Below, one piece after another: positions 1 to 6,424 of a DNA stretch of 10,613 nt. The first letter of the stretch is position 1. Each line of letters starts with the position of its first letter. Location: the NCBI GenBank assembly GCA_937967805.1, contig CALBTC010000242.1:1-10613 (forward strand), given 5' to 3'. The notes beneath the pieces are model-generated. The model searched no databases. It was not told the origin of the DNA and was given only the letters and a program-made list of their open reading frames with translations. Position numbers and translations under genes: made by a program. This DNA comes from an uncultured Anaerolineaceae bacterium (GTDB lineage Bacteria; Chloroflexota; Anaerolineae; Promineifilales; Promineifilaceae).

Positions 1-1
1 C

Positions 2-211
2 TCGCTCAACGAACGCGAGGTCAGGAAATTGTTCCGACAGACCGAACAAATTCAGTTGACGACACGCGGCGGCAATCCGCTGGCCAGGCAGTACATCTTC
101 TTCTCGCGGGCCGGGTTTACGGAACCTGCACAGACATTGGCCAGGACGGAAGGCGCAATTCTGGTAGACCTGGCTTATCTGGATGAAATTCTGGGCGAAG
201 CGATTCGCTGA
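2..211 (+). CDS. C-terminal fragment of a DUF234-type AAA ATPase (5' end outside window)
   Basis: The frame is open from the first full codon at base 2 to TGA at 209-211 and gives 69 residues, so only the C-terminus is visible. The segment QYIFFSRAGFTEPAQTLA followed by ILVDLAYLDEIL matches the end of the DUF234 / PD-(D/E)XK-like tail of the archaeal-type ATPase family, where a strand resembling 'lFSksGFt' is followed by a 'llvDl' strand near the end. The P-loop would lie upstream of the window. A TTG at 29 could serve as a start, but the upstream codons continue the same coding pattern, so I treat the gene as truncated by the window edge. A short hairpin (GCGAA-gcga-TTCGC, 195-208) covers the stop region. 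Family assignment is from remembered motif similarity only; the cellular role of these ATPases is poorly defined. Confidence 0.6.
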   Translation, partial: SLNEREVRKLFRQTEQIQLTTRGGNPLARQYIFFSRAGFTEPAQTLARTEGAILVDLAYLDEILGEAIR

Positions 212-245
212 TACATCTTCCGAAGCATCTTATATTTTGCTACGA

Positions 246-267
246 TGTATCCACAATTATGGATACA
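246..267. promoter_or_regulatory. Inverted-repeat operator of the toxin-antitoxin pair
   Basis: TGTATCC (246-252) and GGATACA (261-267) form a perfect 7-bp inverted repeat with an 8-base spacer. It lies 37 bases before the antitoxin ATG in the AT-rich gap that must hold the promoter. A TTGCTA at 237-242 could be a -35 box, which would put the -10 region on top of the repeat. Type II antitoxins of the Phd/YefM family usually repress their own operon through such a site; binding here is inferred. Confidence 0.55.
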
Positions 268-303
268 AAATATTTCTTATGATTCTGATAGTAAAGGTGA
301 ATG

Positions 304-567
304 ATGAGCACAGTCAGTGTCAGAGAGTTGAAGCAGGAAACCAGCAAAATCCTGCGGCGCGTGCGCGAAGAAGGTGAAACCTTTGAAATCACCTATCATG
401 GCGAGATCATCGCTCGATTGGTTCCAGCAAGTCCGCCAAAGCCTTCACATGAAGAAGTAGCGGCTGTGTTATCTGACTTGGAAGCATTATCGGCGGAAAT
501 CAGCGCCAAATGGCCCGAAGACGTATCTGCTCTTGATGCCGTCCATGATGTCAGGCGCGACTTATGA
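304..567 (+). CDS. Phd/YefM-family type II antitoxin
   Basis: An 87-residue protein begins MSTVSVRELKQETSKILRRV and continues with ITYHGEIIARLVPA, the typical Phd/YefM N-terminal DNA-binding fold (PF02604): a 'vsv-eLk' strand and helix, then an 'iT..G.p.A.lvP' hairpin. The remaining ~45 residues are acidic and probably helical, as expected for the part that wraps the toxin. Two ATGs sit in tandem at 301 and 304. The Shine-Dalgarno-like AAGGTGA at 294-300 is spaced better for the one at 304, so I chose that. The stop overlaps the next start as ATGA (564-567), the usual translational coupling of antitoxin and toxin. The protein should bind the 246-267 repeat and neutralise the PIN toxin. Because the toxin gene is truncated, the antitoxin may now be an orphan regulator. 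Confidence 0.85.
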   Translation: MSTVSVRELKQETSKILRRVREEGETFEITYHGEIIARLVPASPPKPSHEEVAAVLSDLEALSAEISAKWPEDVSALDAVHDVRRDL

Positions 568-824
568 TTGTCATTGACGCCAGCGTCTGGATAAGTTTTT
601 TGATCAAGCAAGATGCGTATTACACGGTGACAAAACCGTGGTTAACGCAGGTTCTACTCAATAAAGTCCCTGTTGCTGCCCCCATTTTGCTTTTGGCCGA
701 AGTTGGTGGTGCCATGTCAAGGCGATTGGAAAGTCCAGATATGGGTGAGAAAACGGTAAACCGCTTGTTGTCCATTCCAACCTTACAGATGAACTGCATG
801 GTGGGCGGGACGATGACATCCTAG
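564..824 (+). pseudogene. vapC: Truncated VapC-type PIN-domain ribonuclease toxin
   Basis: The 86-residue reading begins MIVIDASVWISFL, the first strand of a PIN domain with its first catalytic acid at Asp5. The second acid is Glu46 in LLLAEVGGAM. VapC proteins are usually 125-145 residues and need two further aspartates, one in an 'LR..DA.Y.a.A' helix and one in a 'TlD' strand; neither is present. Similarity stops near residue 76 (LLSIPTLQ), after which the frame reads an unrelated MNCMVGGTMTS to a TAG at 822-824. At the same place another frame begins to encode RTX-like repeats, so the 3' end was replaced by foreign sequence. The protein is probably inactive as a nuclease. The ATGA overlap with the antitoxin shows the pair was once a normal TA operon. 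Confidence 0.75.
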
Positions 825-937
825 AGGGCGGCAGCTGCGCAGACCTGCTACTCGGTCAGGGTGGCAACAACCGAAACGGAAGTCGATATTCCCTAGTGTT
901 TCGCAGCGTCAATAAGCCATTCACTCCACAGCAGTGA
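779..937 (+). pseudogene. Fragment encoding RTX-like calcium-binding nonapeptide repeats
   Basis: In the frame of base 794 (a different frame from the toxin), the translation reads LTDELH, then GGRDDDILE, GGSCADLLL and GQGGNNRNG. These fit the hemolysin-type nonapeptide GGxGxDxUx, with the Asp at position 6 and Leu at position 8 kept in the first two full units and decay in the third. The frame stays open to TGA at 935-937. There is no plausible start, secretion signal or further repeat, so this is a remnant joined to the broken toxin gene at roughly 780-795. RTX repeats normally bind calcium in large secreted proteins. The match rests on about 28 residues and could be chance, but the spacing of GG, D and L is regular. 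Confidence 0.4.
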
Positions 938-990
938 ATAGAAAACGCCGGTCACATTGAAGTATTGAAGTGAATGGCGTTTTTCTTTGT
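919..990 (+). terminator. Hairpin plus T-rich tract, terminator-like
   Basis: AAAACGCC (942-949) pairs with GGCGTTTT (976-983). Inside it TCAC (952-955) pairs with GTGA (970-973) across a 2x2 internal loop, and the 3' arm runs into TTTTTCTTTGTTTT. This fits a rho-independent terminator for the toxin-antitoxin transcript. Just upstream, ATTCACT (919-925) and AGTGAAT (933-939) form a second 7-bp hairpin, and an identical AGTGAAT lies at 969-975 inside the terminator, so an alternative pairing exists. The terminator loop is a perfect tandem duplication of ATTGAAGT (956-971). Confidence 0.55.
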
Positions 991-1048
991 TTTAATCTAG
1001 CTTTGATCCTTGGAATCCATCATGGACCTTTGCATATTACGGTAGTAT

Positions 1049-1210
1049 TTATAGATCCGCCAAATGATTTTGCAGTCGAATCCAATCGATGTGCGTGGGG
1101 GCAACGGCCATCTTGGACCAGCGGGGGCATTTGAACAGAAACCTACGGTTAGACGTGCGCTTTGGCCCATGTTCGGGATACATGTAAAAAGGATCCGCTT
1201 TTTTACCCAT
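1049..1210 (-). pseudogene. Possible remnant of a small gene, unrecognised
   Basis: On the minus strand, ATG at 1208-1210 to TAA at 1049-1051 encodes 53 residues containing FLFKCPRWSKMAVAPTHIDW and ending IRLQNHLADL. Upstream in the same frame there is a CPEMG before a TGA at 1247-1249. The CP...CPRW pattern with clustered basic and aromatic residues is reminiscent of the zinc-ribbon part of some transposases, but I do not recognise a family. No convincing Shine-Dalgarno site was seen. It may be the tail of a decayed mobile gene, or chance. The rest of the 990-1280 stretch holds nothing else I can support. Confidence 0.2.
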
Positions 1211-1280
1211 TTCAGGGCACTGTGCAATAGAGTGTAGTGAGCAGACTCATATATGGCCTTTTTGCATCAAACCATACACA

Positions 1281-1317
1281 CCTCTCCGAGAGGCATGACA
1301 TATCCCACTTGATGTCA
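1281..1317. promoter_or_regulatory. Two adjacent inverted repeats upstream of the large secreted-protein gene
   Basis: CCTCTC-c-GAGAGG (1281-1293) is a perfect 6-bp palindrome with a one-base centre. Three bases later TGACAT (1296-1301) and ATGTCA (1312-1317) form a perfect inverted repeat with a 10-base spacer. Both lie 77-113 bases before the ATG at 1394, where a promoter and operators would be expected. No clear -35/-10 pair was found. Regulator identity is unknown. Confidence 0.35.
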
Positions 1318-1331
1318 ACGACGCGCCAATC

Positions 1332-1370
1332 TCCCAAATAATTTGGGACAATGTCCCTTGTGGCTGGGAC
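1332..1370. promoter_or_regulatory. Interlocking palindromes in the leader of the large secreted-protein gene
   Basis: TCCCAAAT-a-ATTTGGGA (1332-1348) is a perfect 17-base palindrome. Its right arm overlaps GGGACA-a-TGTCCC (1345-1357), whose right arm in turn can pair with GGGAC (1366-1370) across an 8-base loop. The three hairpins cannot all form together because neighbouring hairpins share bases. This is the kind of layout used by attenuators and by overlapping operators; which applies here cannot be decided from sequence alone. Confidence 0.4.
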
Positions 1371-1379
1371 GGTCATTCC
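1346..1379 (+). repeat. 34-bp intergenic element, copy 1
   Basis: This stretch ends 14 bases before the ATG at 1394 and matches 5348-5381 at 30 of 34 positions without gaps. Both copies keep GGACA-n-TGTCC and the GTCCC-N8-GGGAC hairpin, followed by GGTC-n-TTCC. Both are in the same orientation upstream of a large exported-protein gene. No third copy was seen in the window. Confidence 0.7.
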
Positions 1380-1393
1380 ACCACACTGAGGAC

Positions 1394-3742
1394 ATGAAAC
1401 CCAGACTGCTACACACTCTCTTGATCCTTGCTTTGCTGCTGCCGGTGGGCGTAACGGCCGTTACCGCCCAAACCACCGACTGCCCTATAACCCCCGGTAA
1501 ATATGACGGCGTCATGGACGCAACCCTTAGCTACAGTGCCAGCAGTGAGTCTGCCGATGTGACACATAACACCACCATTGAATTTTCCTCCAGTGGTGAA
1601 CTCCATTTCAACATTAGCTGTCAACATGTCACCGGCACTGTTATCCGCCACACTGATTTTGTTGGTCTGGGTGAGGCCACTGGCGGCGATGTCACGGTAG
1701 ACACCTTTGACAGCGGCGGCTCCTGCACCCAGGTTGGCCACATTTCTGCCGGGGAAGTCGTTCAGCAAGGTAATGGCCCTGTGGAACTGCATGTCCGTAT
1801 TGATGTTGTGGAAATTCAGGGCGAATGTATTGGTGGCGGCCCTGGTGGGCCTGGTTTGGTGGGACCGGCCGTAGCCACAACGATCTTCATTGTTACGACC
1901 GCGCAAGGCAGCCAAATAGCCGGAAACTGGCGGGTTGAATATGATAATGGCCTCACCTCGGAATCACTCCTGCAAACGATGGCTAATTCCGGCACCATCC
2001 TCATAGACAGCCGTACCTGGAGCTTGACCAAGCAGCCTAAACCCAGTGTAACCTCCATCCGATCCACCTATCGCCAATTCTTTTTGCAAGGCATCCCCCT
2101 GAAAAATGAATATGTGGCCGTTATCAACTGGGATGAAGGCCAACCCAAAGAAGTCACTTTTACTTTGGATGGACAAGAAGAGAAAGGACATCTTTCAGCT
2201 GATGGGGAAACGGCTACGGCCGAATTTGACCTCGGCACCCTCCCTGTGAGTGGCCCGGCTGGATACCCGCTGCAAGTTGTGGCTAAACCCCAATTTGGCG
2301 AAGATTCGGATACGGCCGTTACTGACCAACACATCTACATCGTCCCCCTGCCGCGCTGGGCCGAGCTGCTGCACTTCCAGGCTGAGCCAAATGGCGATCA
2401 CGTCATCTATCGTGGCCACCTCGACCTGCCCGAAAAAGCAATCGAAATACCGCCGGTTACCATTCCCGATGTTGTGCCGTATATCGGCGGTACCTGGGGA
2501 TTAACGCCCACCCAGCTCAAAATCACGGTGCCGGCCACTTCCTTGGGTGGTCAGTACAGCGATCCTGGGCCGGAAATCAGTACCACCGGGCAGCTATTGT
2601 TAGGCAACCTTCGGGACTCGCCCTTTAATTTGCGGGCCAATGGCCACCTCACTACAACCTTACAGGCGGACGGCCTGACGTGGGCGGGCAGCAACTACAC
2701 CCTGTCTCTGGCTCATCTTCATCTGGAAGACAGCGTCGGACTGGGCCAACTGCTGCCCGGCGTTAATGCGCTGTCCCGGACTGAAATTCCCGTTGTTAGC
2801 GCCCTGCTTCGAAGCGTGAACAACCTGGCCAACCTGAAAGGGTATGTTGACGCTGACCTGACCGGTCATGGCGAGATCAGTTCCGATGACGAAAAAATCT
2901 TCCTGGCAAAGGCGGCTGTGAAGGCGACGGTGACCGTCGCGGCGCAGGCTAATCTGAACCTGCTCCAGGTTGTGGCCGGCAATGTTACCACAAACGCCGC
3001 CGGTTCATTGGATATCGAGCTGTGGCCGGGGCAAAGAATTAGCGGGTGCAGCCTGAAACTGGGGTTCCAAACGTCCCTGGTGGCTCTGGGCAAACAACTA
3101 TATCAGCCAGTGGATGAAAAATTCCCCGTTCCCTTACCCGGCTGCAGCGCCGCAGCTACCGGGGTAAACAAGCCCCTCTCTCTGGCACGCCTGGCATCCT
3201 CGCCGCGGCTGTCTGGCGGTCATACCCTGACTTTTCAACCAGAACAAACGGTTTTTCATATGAGTCAGGTGAATGGCCTGCCGGAAAGCACGCTGGTGCA
3301 GAACGGCAGTTGGCTGGCGGCACCAGCATTGGCGGTGGCCCCTAACGGCGCACAGGCGCTGGCCTGGAACAGTGGCGTGCCGGGTGAAATTCCGGATCAG
3401 GTTAAGGTGCGTTGGACAACGGCCAACGGCTGGAGCAATCCGCTGACCCTGAGCTCCCTGCCCGCCTTTGCGCCGGTGACGGCTTTCGACGGCCGTTCCC
3501 AACTGCTCACCCTCTGGGCAGAAGCCCACACGCCGGATGACGAATTATCTCCGGTGTATGTACAGGGAATGGAAATTGGCTGGGCGCTGGTGGATGTGGG
3601 CAACGGCCGTATCAGCCAGCAAGGCACGCTCACCAACAACAACCTGTTCGATTTTGGCCCAAAGCTGGTTCCCGCCCCTGACGGCAGCGTCTGGGCCATC
3701 TGGCAGCACCGCCCTGGCAGCCAGTTGGTGGGTACGGCCTAA
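1394..3742 (+). CDS. Large exported surface protein, N-terminal part, ended by an in-frame TAA
   Basis: The 782-residue reading starts with a clear signal peptide: MKPR, a hydrophobic core LLILALLLPVGV, and an Ala-x-Ala-type cleavage site near VTA|QT (residues 25/26). I chose the ATG at 1394 because the signal peptide begins there and GAGG lies just upstream at 1388-1391; an upstream TTG at 1343 would add an unlikely N-terminal extension. Residues 30-150 contain four cysteines and beta-rich sequence, and a long middle region is Ala/Leu/Thr-rich. From about residue 640 the protein has repeats of the type PALAVAPNGAQALAW and PKLVPAPDGSVWAIW, resembling beta-propeller or sialidase-like blades. 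The frame stops at TAA 3740-3742 inside this repeat region and continues directly after it (next entry). I do not recognise the family. It is probably translocated by Sec and surface exposed. Confidence 0.7.
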   Translation: MKPRLLHTLLILALLLPVGVTAVTAQTTDCPITPGKYDGVMDATLSYSASSESADVTHNTTIEFSSSGELHFNISCQHVTGTVIRHTDFVGLGEATGGDVTVDTFDSGGSCTQVGHISAGEVVQQGNGPVELHVRIDVVEIQGECIGGGPGGPGLVGPAVATTIFIVTTAQGSQIAGNWRVEYDNGLTSESLLQTMANSGTILIDSRTWSLTKQPKPSVTSIRSTYRQFFLQGIPLKNEYVAVINWDEGQPKEVTFTLDGQEEKGHLSADGETATAEFDLGTLPVSGPAGYPLQVVAKPQFGEDSDTAVTDQHIYIVPLPRWAELLHFQAEPNGDHVIYRGHLDLPEKAIEIPPVTIPDVVPYIGGTWGLTPTQLKITVPATSLGGQYSDPGPEISTTGQLLLGNLRDSPFNLRANGHLTTTLQADGLTWAGSNYTLSLAHLHLEDSVGLGQLLPGVNALSRTEIPVVSALLRSVNNLANLKGYVDADLTGHGEISSDDEKIFLAKAAVKATVTVAAQANLNLLQVVAGNVTTNAAGSLDIELWPGQRISGCSLKLGFQTSLVALGKQLYQPVDEKFPVPLPGCSAAATGVNKPLSLARLASSPRLSGGHTLTFQPEQTVFHMSQVNGLPESTLVQNGSWLAAPALAVAPNGAQALAWNSGVPGEIPDQVKVRWTTANGWSNPLTLSSLPAFAPVTAFDGRSQLLTLWAEAHTPDDELSPVYVQGMEIGWALVDVGNGRISQQGTLTNNNLFDFGPKLVPAPDGSVWAIWQHRPGSQLVGTA

Positions 3743-4591
3743 TCACCCAATGCCCTGCACGCCGCCCGCTGGGACGGCGCGGGCTGGTCAGACGTGGAAA
3801 CCGTCACCGGCGAACTGGTGGGCACGCTCGCCTGGCAGGCCGCCGCCGGCAGCGATCTCTGGCTGGTAGCCGATGGGGATACGAACGGGGATTTGACAAC
3901 AGCTGCTGACCGCGAACTGTTTGCCTACACCCGCAACGGCAGCGGCTGGATAACCACACAGTTCACCCATAACGACATTCCGGATACGGCGCCCTTGCTG
4001 GCGGCCGCGCCTGACGGGCAGCCTGCCCTGGCCTGGCTGCAGGGTGAATCCGTGGTGGGCGTACGGGGCGACCTGACCGCACACCCAGCCGTCTGGTTAG
4101 GGCCAGAAGCACAGGTAAGCACCCTATTGAGCAACGGCCGTCTCCTGGTGGGCGAAAACGGTGAAATGCAGCTGCTGTGGCCGGAAGTGTCGGCGCAGGG
4201 GCAGGACATCCTGCAAGCTCAGCGCGACCTGTCCAGCAGCCTATGGAGCCAACCTGCACCGCTGTTCAACACCGCCGAAAAGCGGGCTTCGCTTGCGGTG
4301 GCATTGGCCACCAACGGTGATCTGCTGCTGGCCATGACGCGGACGGATGTTATTCGAGAACCAGTCCAGCTAGACAATGGGGAAACGGTTGAGTTTGCCA
4401 CCAGCGGTGAGCAAGCTGATGTGGTGTTGACGATCCTGCCCGGCGCGTTTTCACCCATCACCAGCCAGACTGGCATGGAAAATCCATCTGCGGTGACAAA
4501 CGGCCGTCTCCCCTGGCTGTGGCTGGGGTTGGGCGGCAGCTTCATTTTGGTTGTGGGTATAGCCATTTGGCTGCGCCGCCGCAACACCTAA
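3743..4591 (+). pseudogene. C-terminal part of the same surface protein, separated by the TAA
   Basis: The reading frame of the preceding gene continues immediately after TAA 3740-3742 for 282 residues to TAA 4589-4591. It carries on the same repeats (PLLAAAPDGQPALAWLQG, then RLLVGENGEMQLLWPEV and ASLAVALATNGDLLLAM). It ends in a membrane helix (about 4516-4575, WLWLGLGGSFILVVGIAIW) followed by LRRRNT, a stop-transfer anchor. Without it the upstream product has no anchor, and this part has no signal peptide. An isolated start at GTG 3794 is possible but has no evident Shine-Dalgarno site. The two parts therefore look like one gene of about 1065 codons. A single-base change, such as CAA or GAA to TAA, or a sequencing error would explain the break. 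Programmed readthrough is less likely but not excluded. Confidence 0.7.
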
Positions 4592-4619
4592 CCCACTTCT
4601 GGCACAAGGAGTGTATTCG

Positions 4620-5330
4620 ATGATCCTTTCCATTTTTTCAAGAAGCAAACCGTTGTTTTTCCTCCTGCTGCTTGCAGTTGTTTTGATCGCCTGCAGCAGC
4701 GACGGTGACGAGGTTCCAGCCAGCGCGGATGGCGTGGTAGGCGAAGCAACGTTGGCCACAAATACCGATTCCGAAACGGCCGATTCGACTGCCGCGGATG
4801 CTTCCGACAGTGAGGCAGAGGAGATGACGTTCACCACCATCACCGATGCGGATGAAGGTGTAGACTTGCCGTCGACGCCCAATGCCGCCGAATTGGCGGC
4901 GACGCAGGCGGCGCTGCTGCCCCCGAAAGAGCCGGTTGACGCCTGTACCCTCCTCTCCGAAGAGGAAGCGGCCGCTTTTTTAGGTGTCGAAATCACCTCT
5001 GTGGAAAAAGATGGAAATACATATGTAGGGAAGTGCAAATACATTGCCCAAACCACCACAGATCGTTTCTACCTGGAAATTTCGTGGATCCCCAACTCTG
5101 GCGCTGGTCATTATGATCTTCTTAAATCTGCTGGCTCAACACCGCGTGAAGAGGGCACCGATATCGGGTATGAATATTACATTCGCAGCGAGATTGACGG
5201 CGTGCATTTGCGTGTCGTGCGTGGTGAGCAGTACCTGACCTTAAGTGTGTGTTCCTGCATGCATGAACCGGATGAGCCGCTAAAGGAACTGGCCCGGCAA
5301 CTGCTGGCGGAAATTCCGCCGGCGGAATGA
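4620..5330 (+). CDS. Lipoprotein with a DUF3558-like C-terminal domain
   Basis: The 236-residue protein starts at ATG 4620, seven bases after a strong AAGGAGT (4606-4612). An in-frame GTG at 4611 lies inside that site and is rejected. The N-terminus has Arg8 and Lys10, a hydrophobic run, and the lipobox VLIAC with Cys25 as the predicted lipidated residue, followed by SSDGDE, so the protein should be anchored to the outer face of the membrane. Residues ~26-95 form an acidic Ser/Thr/Ala linker. From residue ~107 the sequence DACTLLSEEEAAAFLG starts a globular domain with Cys139 and a Cys211-x-Cys213 pair, resembling the 'C-x-LL-s-e-e-x-A...lG' opening of DUF3558-type lipoproteins. Substrate and partner are unknown. 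It lies 28 bases after the surface-protein gene and is probably co-transcribed with it. Confidence 0.8.
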   Translation: MILSIFSRSKPLFFLLLLAVVLIACSSDGDEVPASADGVVGEATLATNTDSETADSTAADASDSEAEEMTFTTITDADEGVDLPSTPNAAELAATQAALLPPKEPVDACTLLSEEEAAAFLGVEITSVEKDGNTYVGKCKYIAQTTTDRFYLEISWIPNSGAGHYDLLKSAGSTPREEGTDIGYEYYIRSEIDGVHLRVVRGEQYLTLSVCSCMHEPDEPLKELARQLLAEIPPAE

Positions 5331-5347
5331 TTTGCCCATACAAGCCA

Positions 5348-5381
5348 GGACACTGTCCCTCGAGGCTGGGACGGTCGTTCC
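5348..5381 (+). repeat. 34-bp intergenic element, copy 2
   Basis: This matches 1346-1379 at 30 of 34 positions and ends 41 bases before the ATG at 5423. In this copy the hairpin loop contains the palindrome CCTCGAGG, and a GGGA-N7-TCCC pairing extends to 5382. It occupies most of the 92-base gap between the lipoprotein and the next surface-protein gene, which otherwise shows only the Shine-Dalgarno site. Confidence 0.7.
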
Positions 5382-5422
5382 CTTAGGCAGTAATTATCTT
5401 TCAGCAAAAACGGAGGCAAGAC

Positions 5423-6424
5423 ATGGATACTCAACAAGTAAGACGGGCTGGTGCGATGAGCACAAAGCAGTTACGGCCGTTTCTCTTCACACTCGTCATC
5501 GCTGCCCTGGTCATTACCGGGCTAACGGCAATCGCGCAGGCGCAATCTGCCCCGGAAGCTGTTTCCGGTCCAGCTGCGCAAACCGGTACCGGCTTCACGT
5601 TCCAGGGACAGCTGCAGGATGGCGCCGCTCCGGTCAACGCCACCTGCGACATCCAGGCCGGGTTGTGGGATGCGGAAACCGGCGGCGCACAGGTGGGCAG
5701 TACGCAGACAGTGACGGATGTGGCGGTGACAAACGGCCGTTTCACCCTCACCCTCAACGCCGGCGGCCAGTTTGGCGCGACTGCCTTTAACGGCCAGGCA
5801 CGCTGGCTGCAAATTGCTGTGCGCTGTCCCGCCGGGTCCGGCAGCTACAGCACCCTACAACCGCGCCAGTCGTTAACGGCGGCGCCCTATGCCCACGGCC
5901 TCGTTCCCGGCGTGCGCATGCAGAGCGATGACGTTGGCCTGTGGGGGATGCAAATCGCCATGTCCAGCGGCCAGGCACATGGCGCTATTTACACGCAGAT
6001 GGGTGATGTTATCAATACGGGCCTTCAAGCGGGCATTCGCAGCGATTCTACATTTCCCGATGTCTATCCCATTGTTGGACAAACGAATCAAGATTCGAAC
6101 CCTGCAATCATGGGCTGGAATACAGCCAATGGCTCAGGGGTATCGGCCTTCAGCAATAGTGGAAACGGTCTCTACGCCTACAGCATCAGTGGAAATGGCG
6201 TGATAGCATCGACAAATACAGGTGTTGCTTTGCGGTCAGAGGATGGCGCCTTTGGCTCGTTGGCTGGTGTTTTTTTGGGGGATGTAACGATCACCGGTGT
6301 CTGTACCGGCTGTACGCAGGGCGCATTTGGGGCGAACAACGGCCGAACGACCTTACAGCAGGGCGACCTGGTCACCATCGAAGGTGTTACGCCCGCAGCA
6401 TACGGCAATCCGCCGCTGTTGTAG
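5423..6424 (+). CDS. Surface protein with FQGQL/PYA module and Gly-Ser repeats, ended by an in-frame TAG
   Basis: ATG 5423 follows GGAGG (5412-5416) at good spacing. The 333-residue reading has a signal peptide with a membrane-spanning core at residues 20-37 and cleavage near AQA|QS (40/41). Residues ~54-158 form a module running from GTGFTFQGQLQDG through VTNGRFTLTLN and ARWLQIAVRC to LQPRQSLTAAPYA. It is well known from large tail-fibre or adhesin-like proteins of Chloroflexota, Planctomycetota and Bacteroidota. Residues ~226-270 are short Gly-Ser-Asn repeats (SNSGNGLYAY, SISGNGVIAS) of the kind that build beta-solenoid stalks, then a 'GVFLGDVTITG' strand set. TAG at 6422-6424 interrupts the C-terminal module, and the frame continues beyond it. 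The likely role is structural or adhesive at the cell surface. The exact function is unknown. Confidence 0.75.
   Translation: MDTQQVRRAGAMSTKQLRPFLFTLVIAALVITGLTAIAQAQSAPEAVSGPAAQTGTGFTFQGQLQDGAAPVNATCDIQAGLWDAETGGAQVGSTQTVTDVAVTNGRFTLTLNAGGQFGATAFNGQARWLQIAVRCPAGSGSYSTLQPRQSLTAAPYAHGLVPGVRMQSDDVGLWGMQIAMSSGQAHGAIYTQMGDVINTGLQAGIRSDSTFPDVYPIVGQTNQDSNPAIMGWNTANGSGVSAFSNSGNGLYAYSISGNGVIASTNTGVALRSEDGAFGSLAGVFLGDVTITGVCTGCTQGAFGANNGRTTLQQGDLVTIEGVTPAAYGNPPLL

Noticed and set aside
1343..1393. TTG at 1343 as start of the large surface protein
   Set aside because: It would put a hydrophilic extension before the signal peptide and translate the conserved 34-bp leader element; ATG 1394 fits better.
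1409..1915. Minus-strand open frame of 168 codons opposite the signal-peptide region
   Set aside because: The plus strand has a convincing signal peptide and continuous coding; the reverse frame shows no domain.
4451..5059. Minus-strand open frame of about 200 codons opposite the lipoprotein gene
   Set aside because: It is antisense to a gene with a strong Shine-Dalgarno site, lipobox and domain match; its Ser/Ala/Val-rich composition is what the reverse of the acidic Ala/Thr/Ser linker would give.
6098..6230. Short repeats in the surface-protein gene as a tandem DNA repeat
   Set aside because: The similarity is at the peptide level (SGNG units) with only short shared DNA words, so it is a protein repeat and not a DNA satellite or CRISPR.
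3740..6424. Stop-codon reassignment as an explanation for the in-frame TAA and TAG
   Set aside because: TAA, TAG and TGA all occur as apparently genuine ends in this window (for example TAA at 4589, 7065 and 7631; TGA at 5328 and 6785), so a global recoding of TAA and TAG does not fit.
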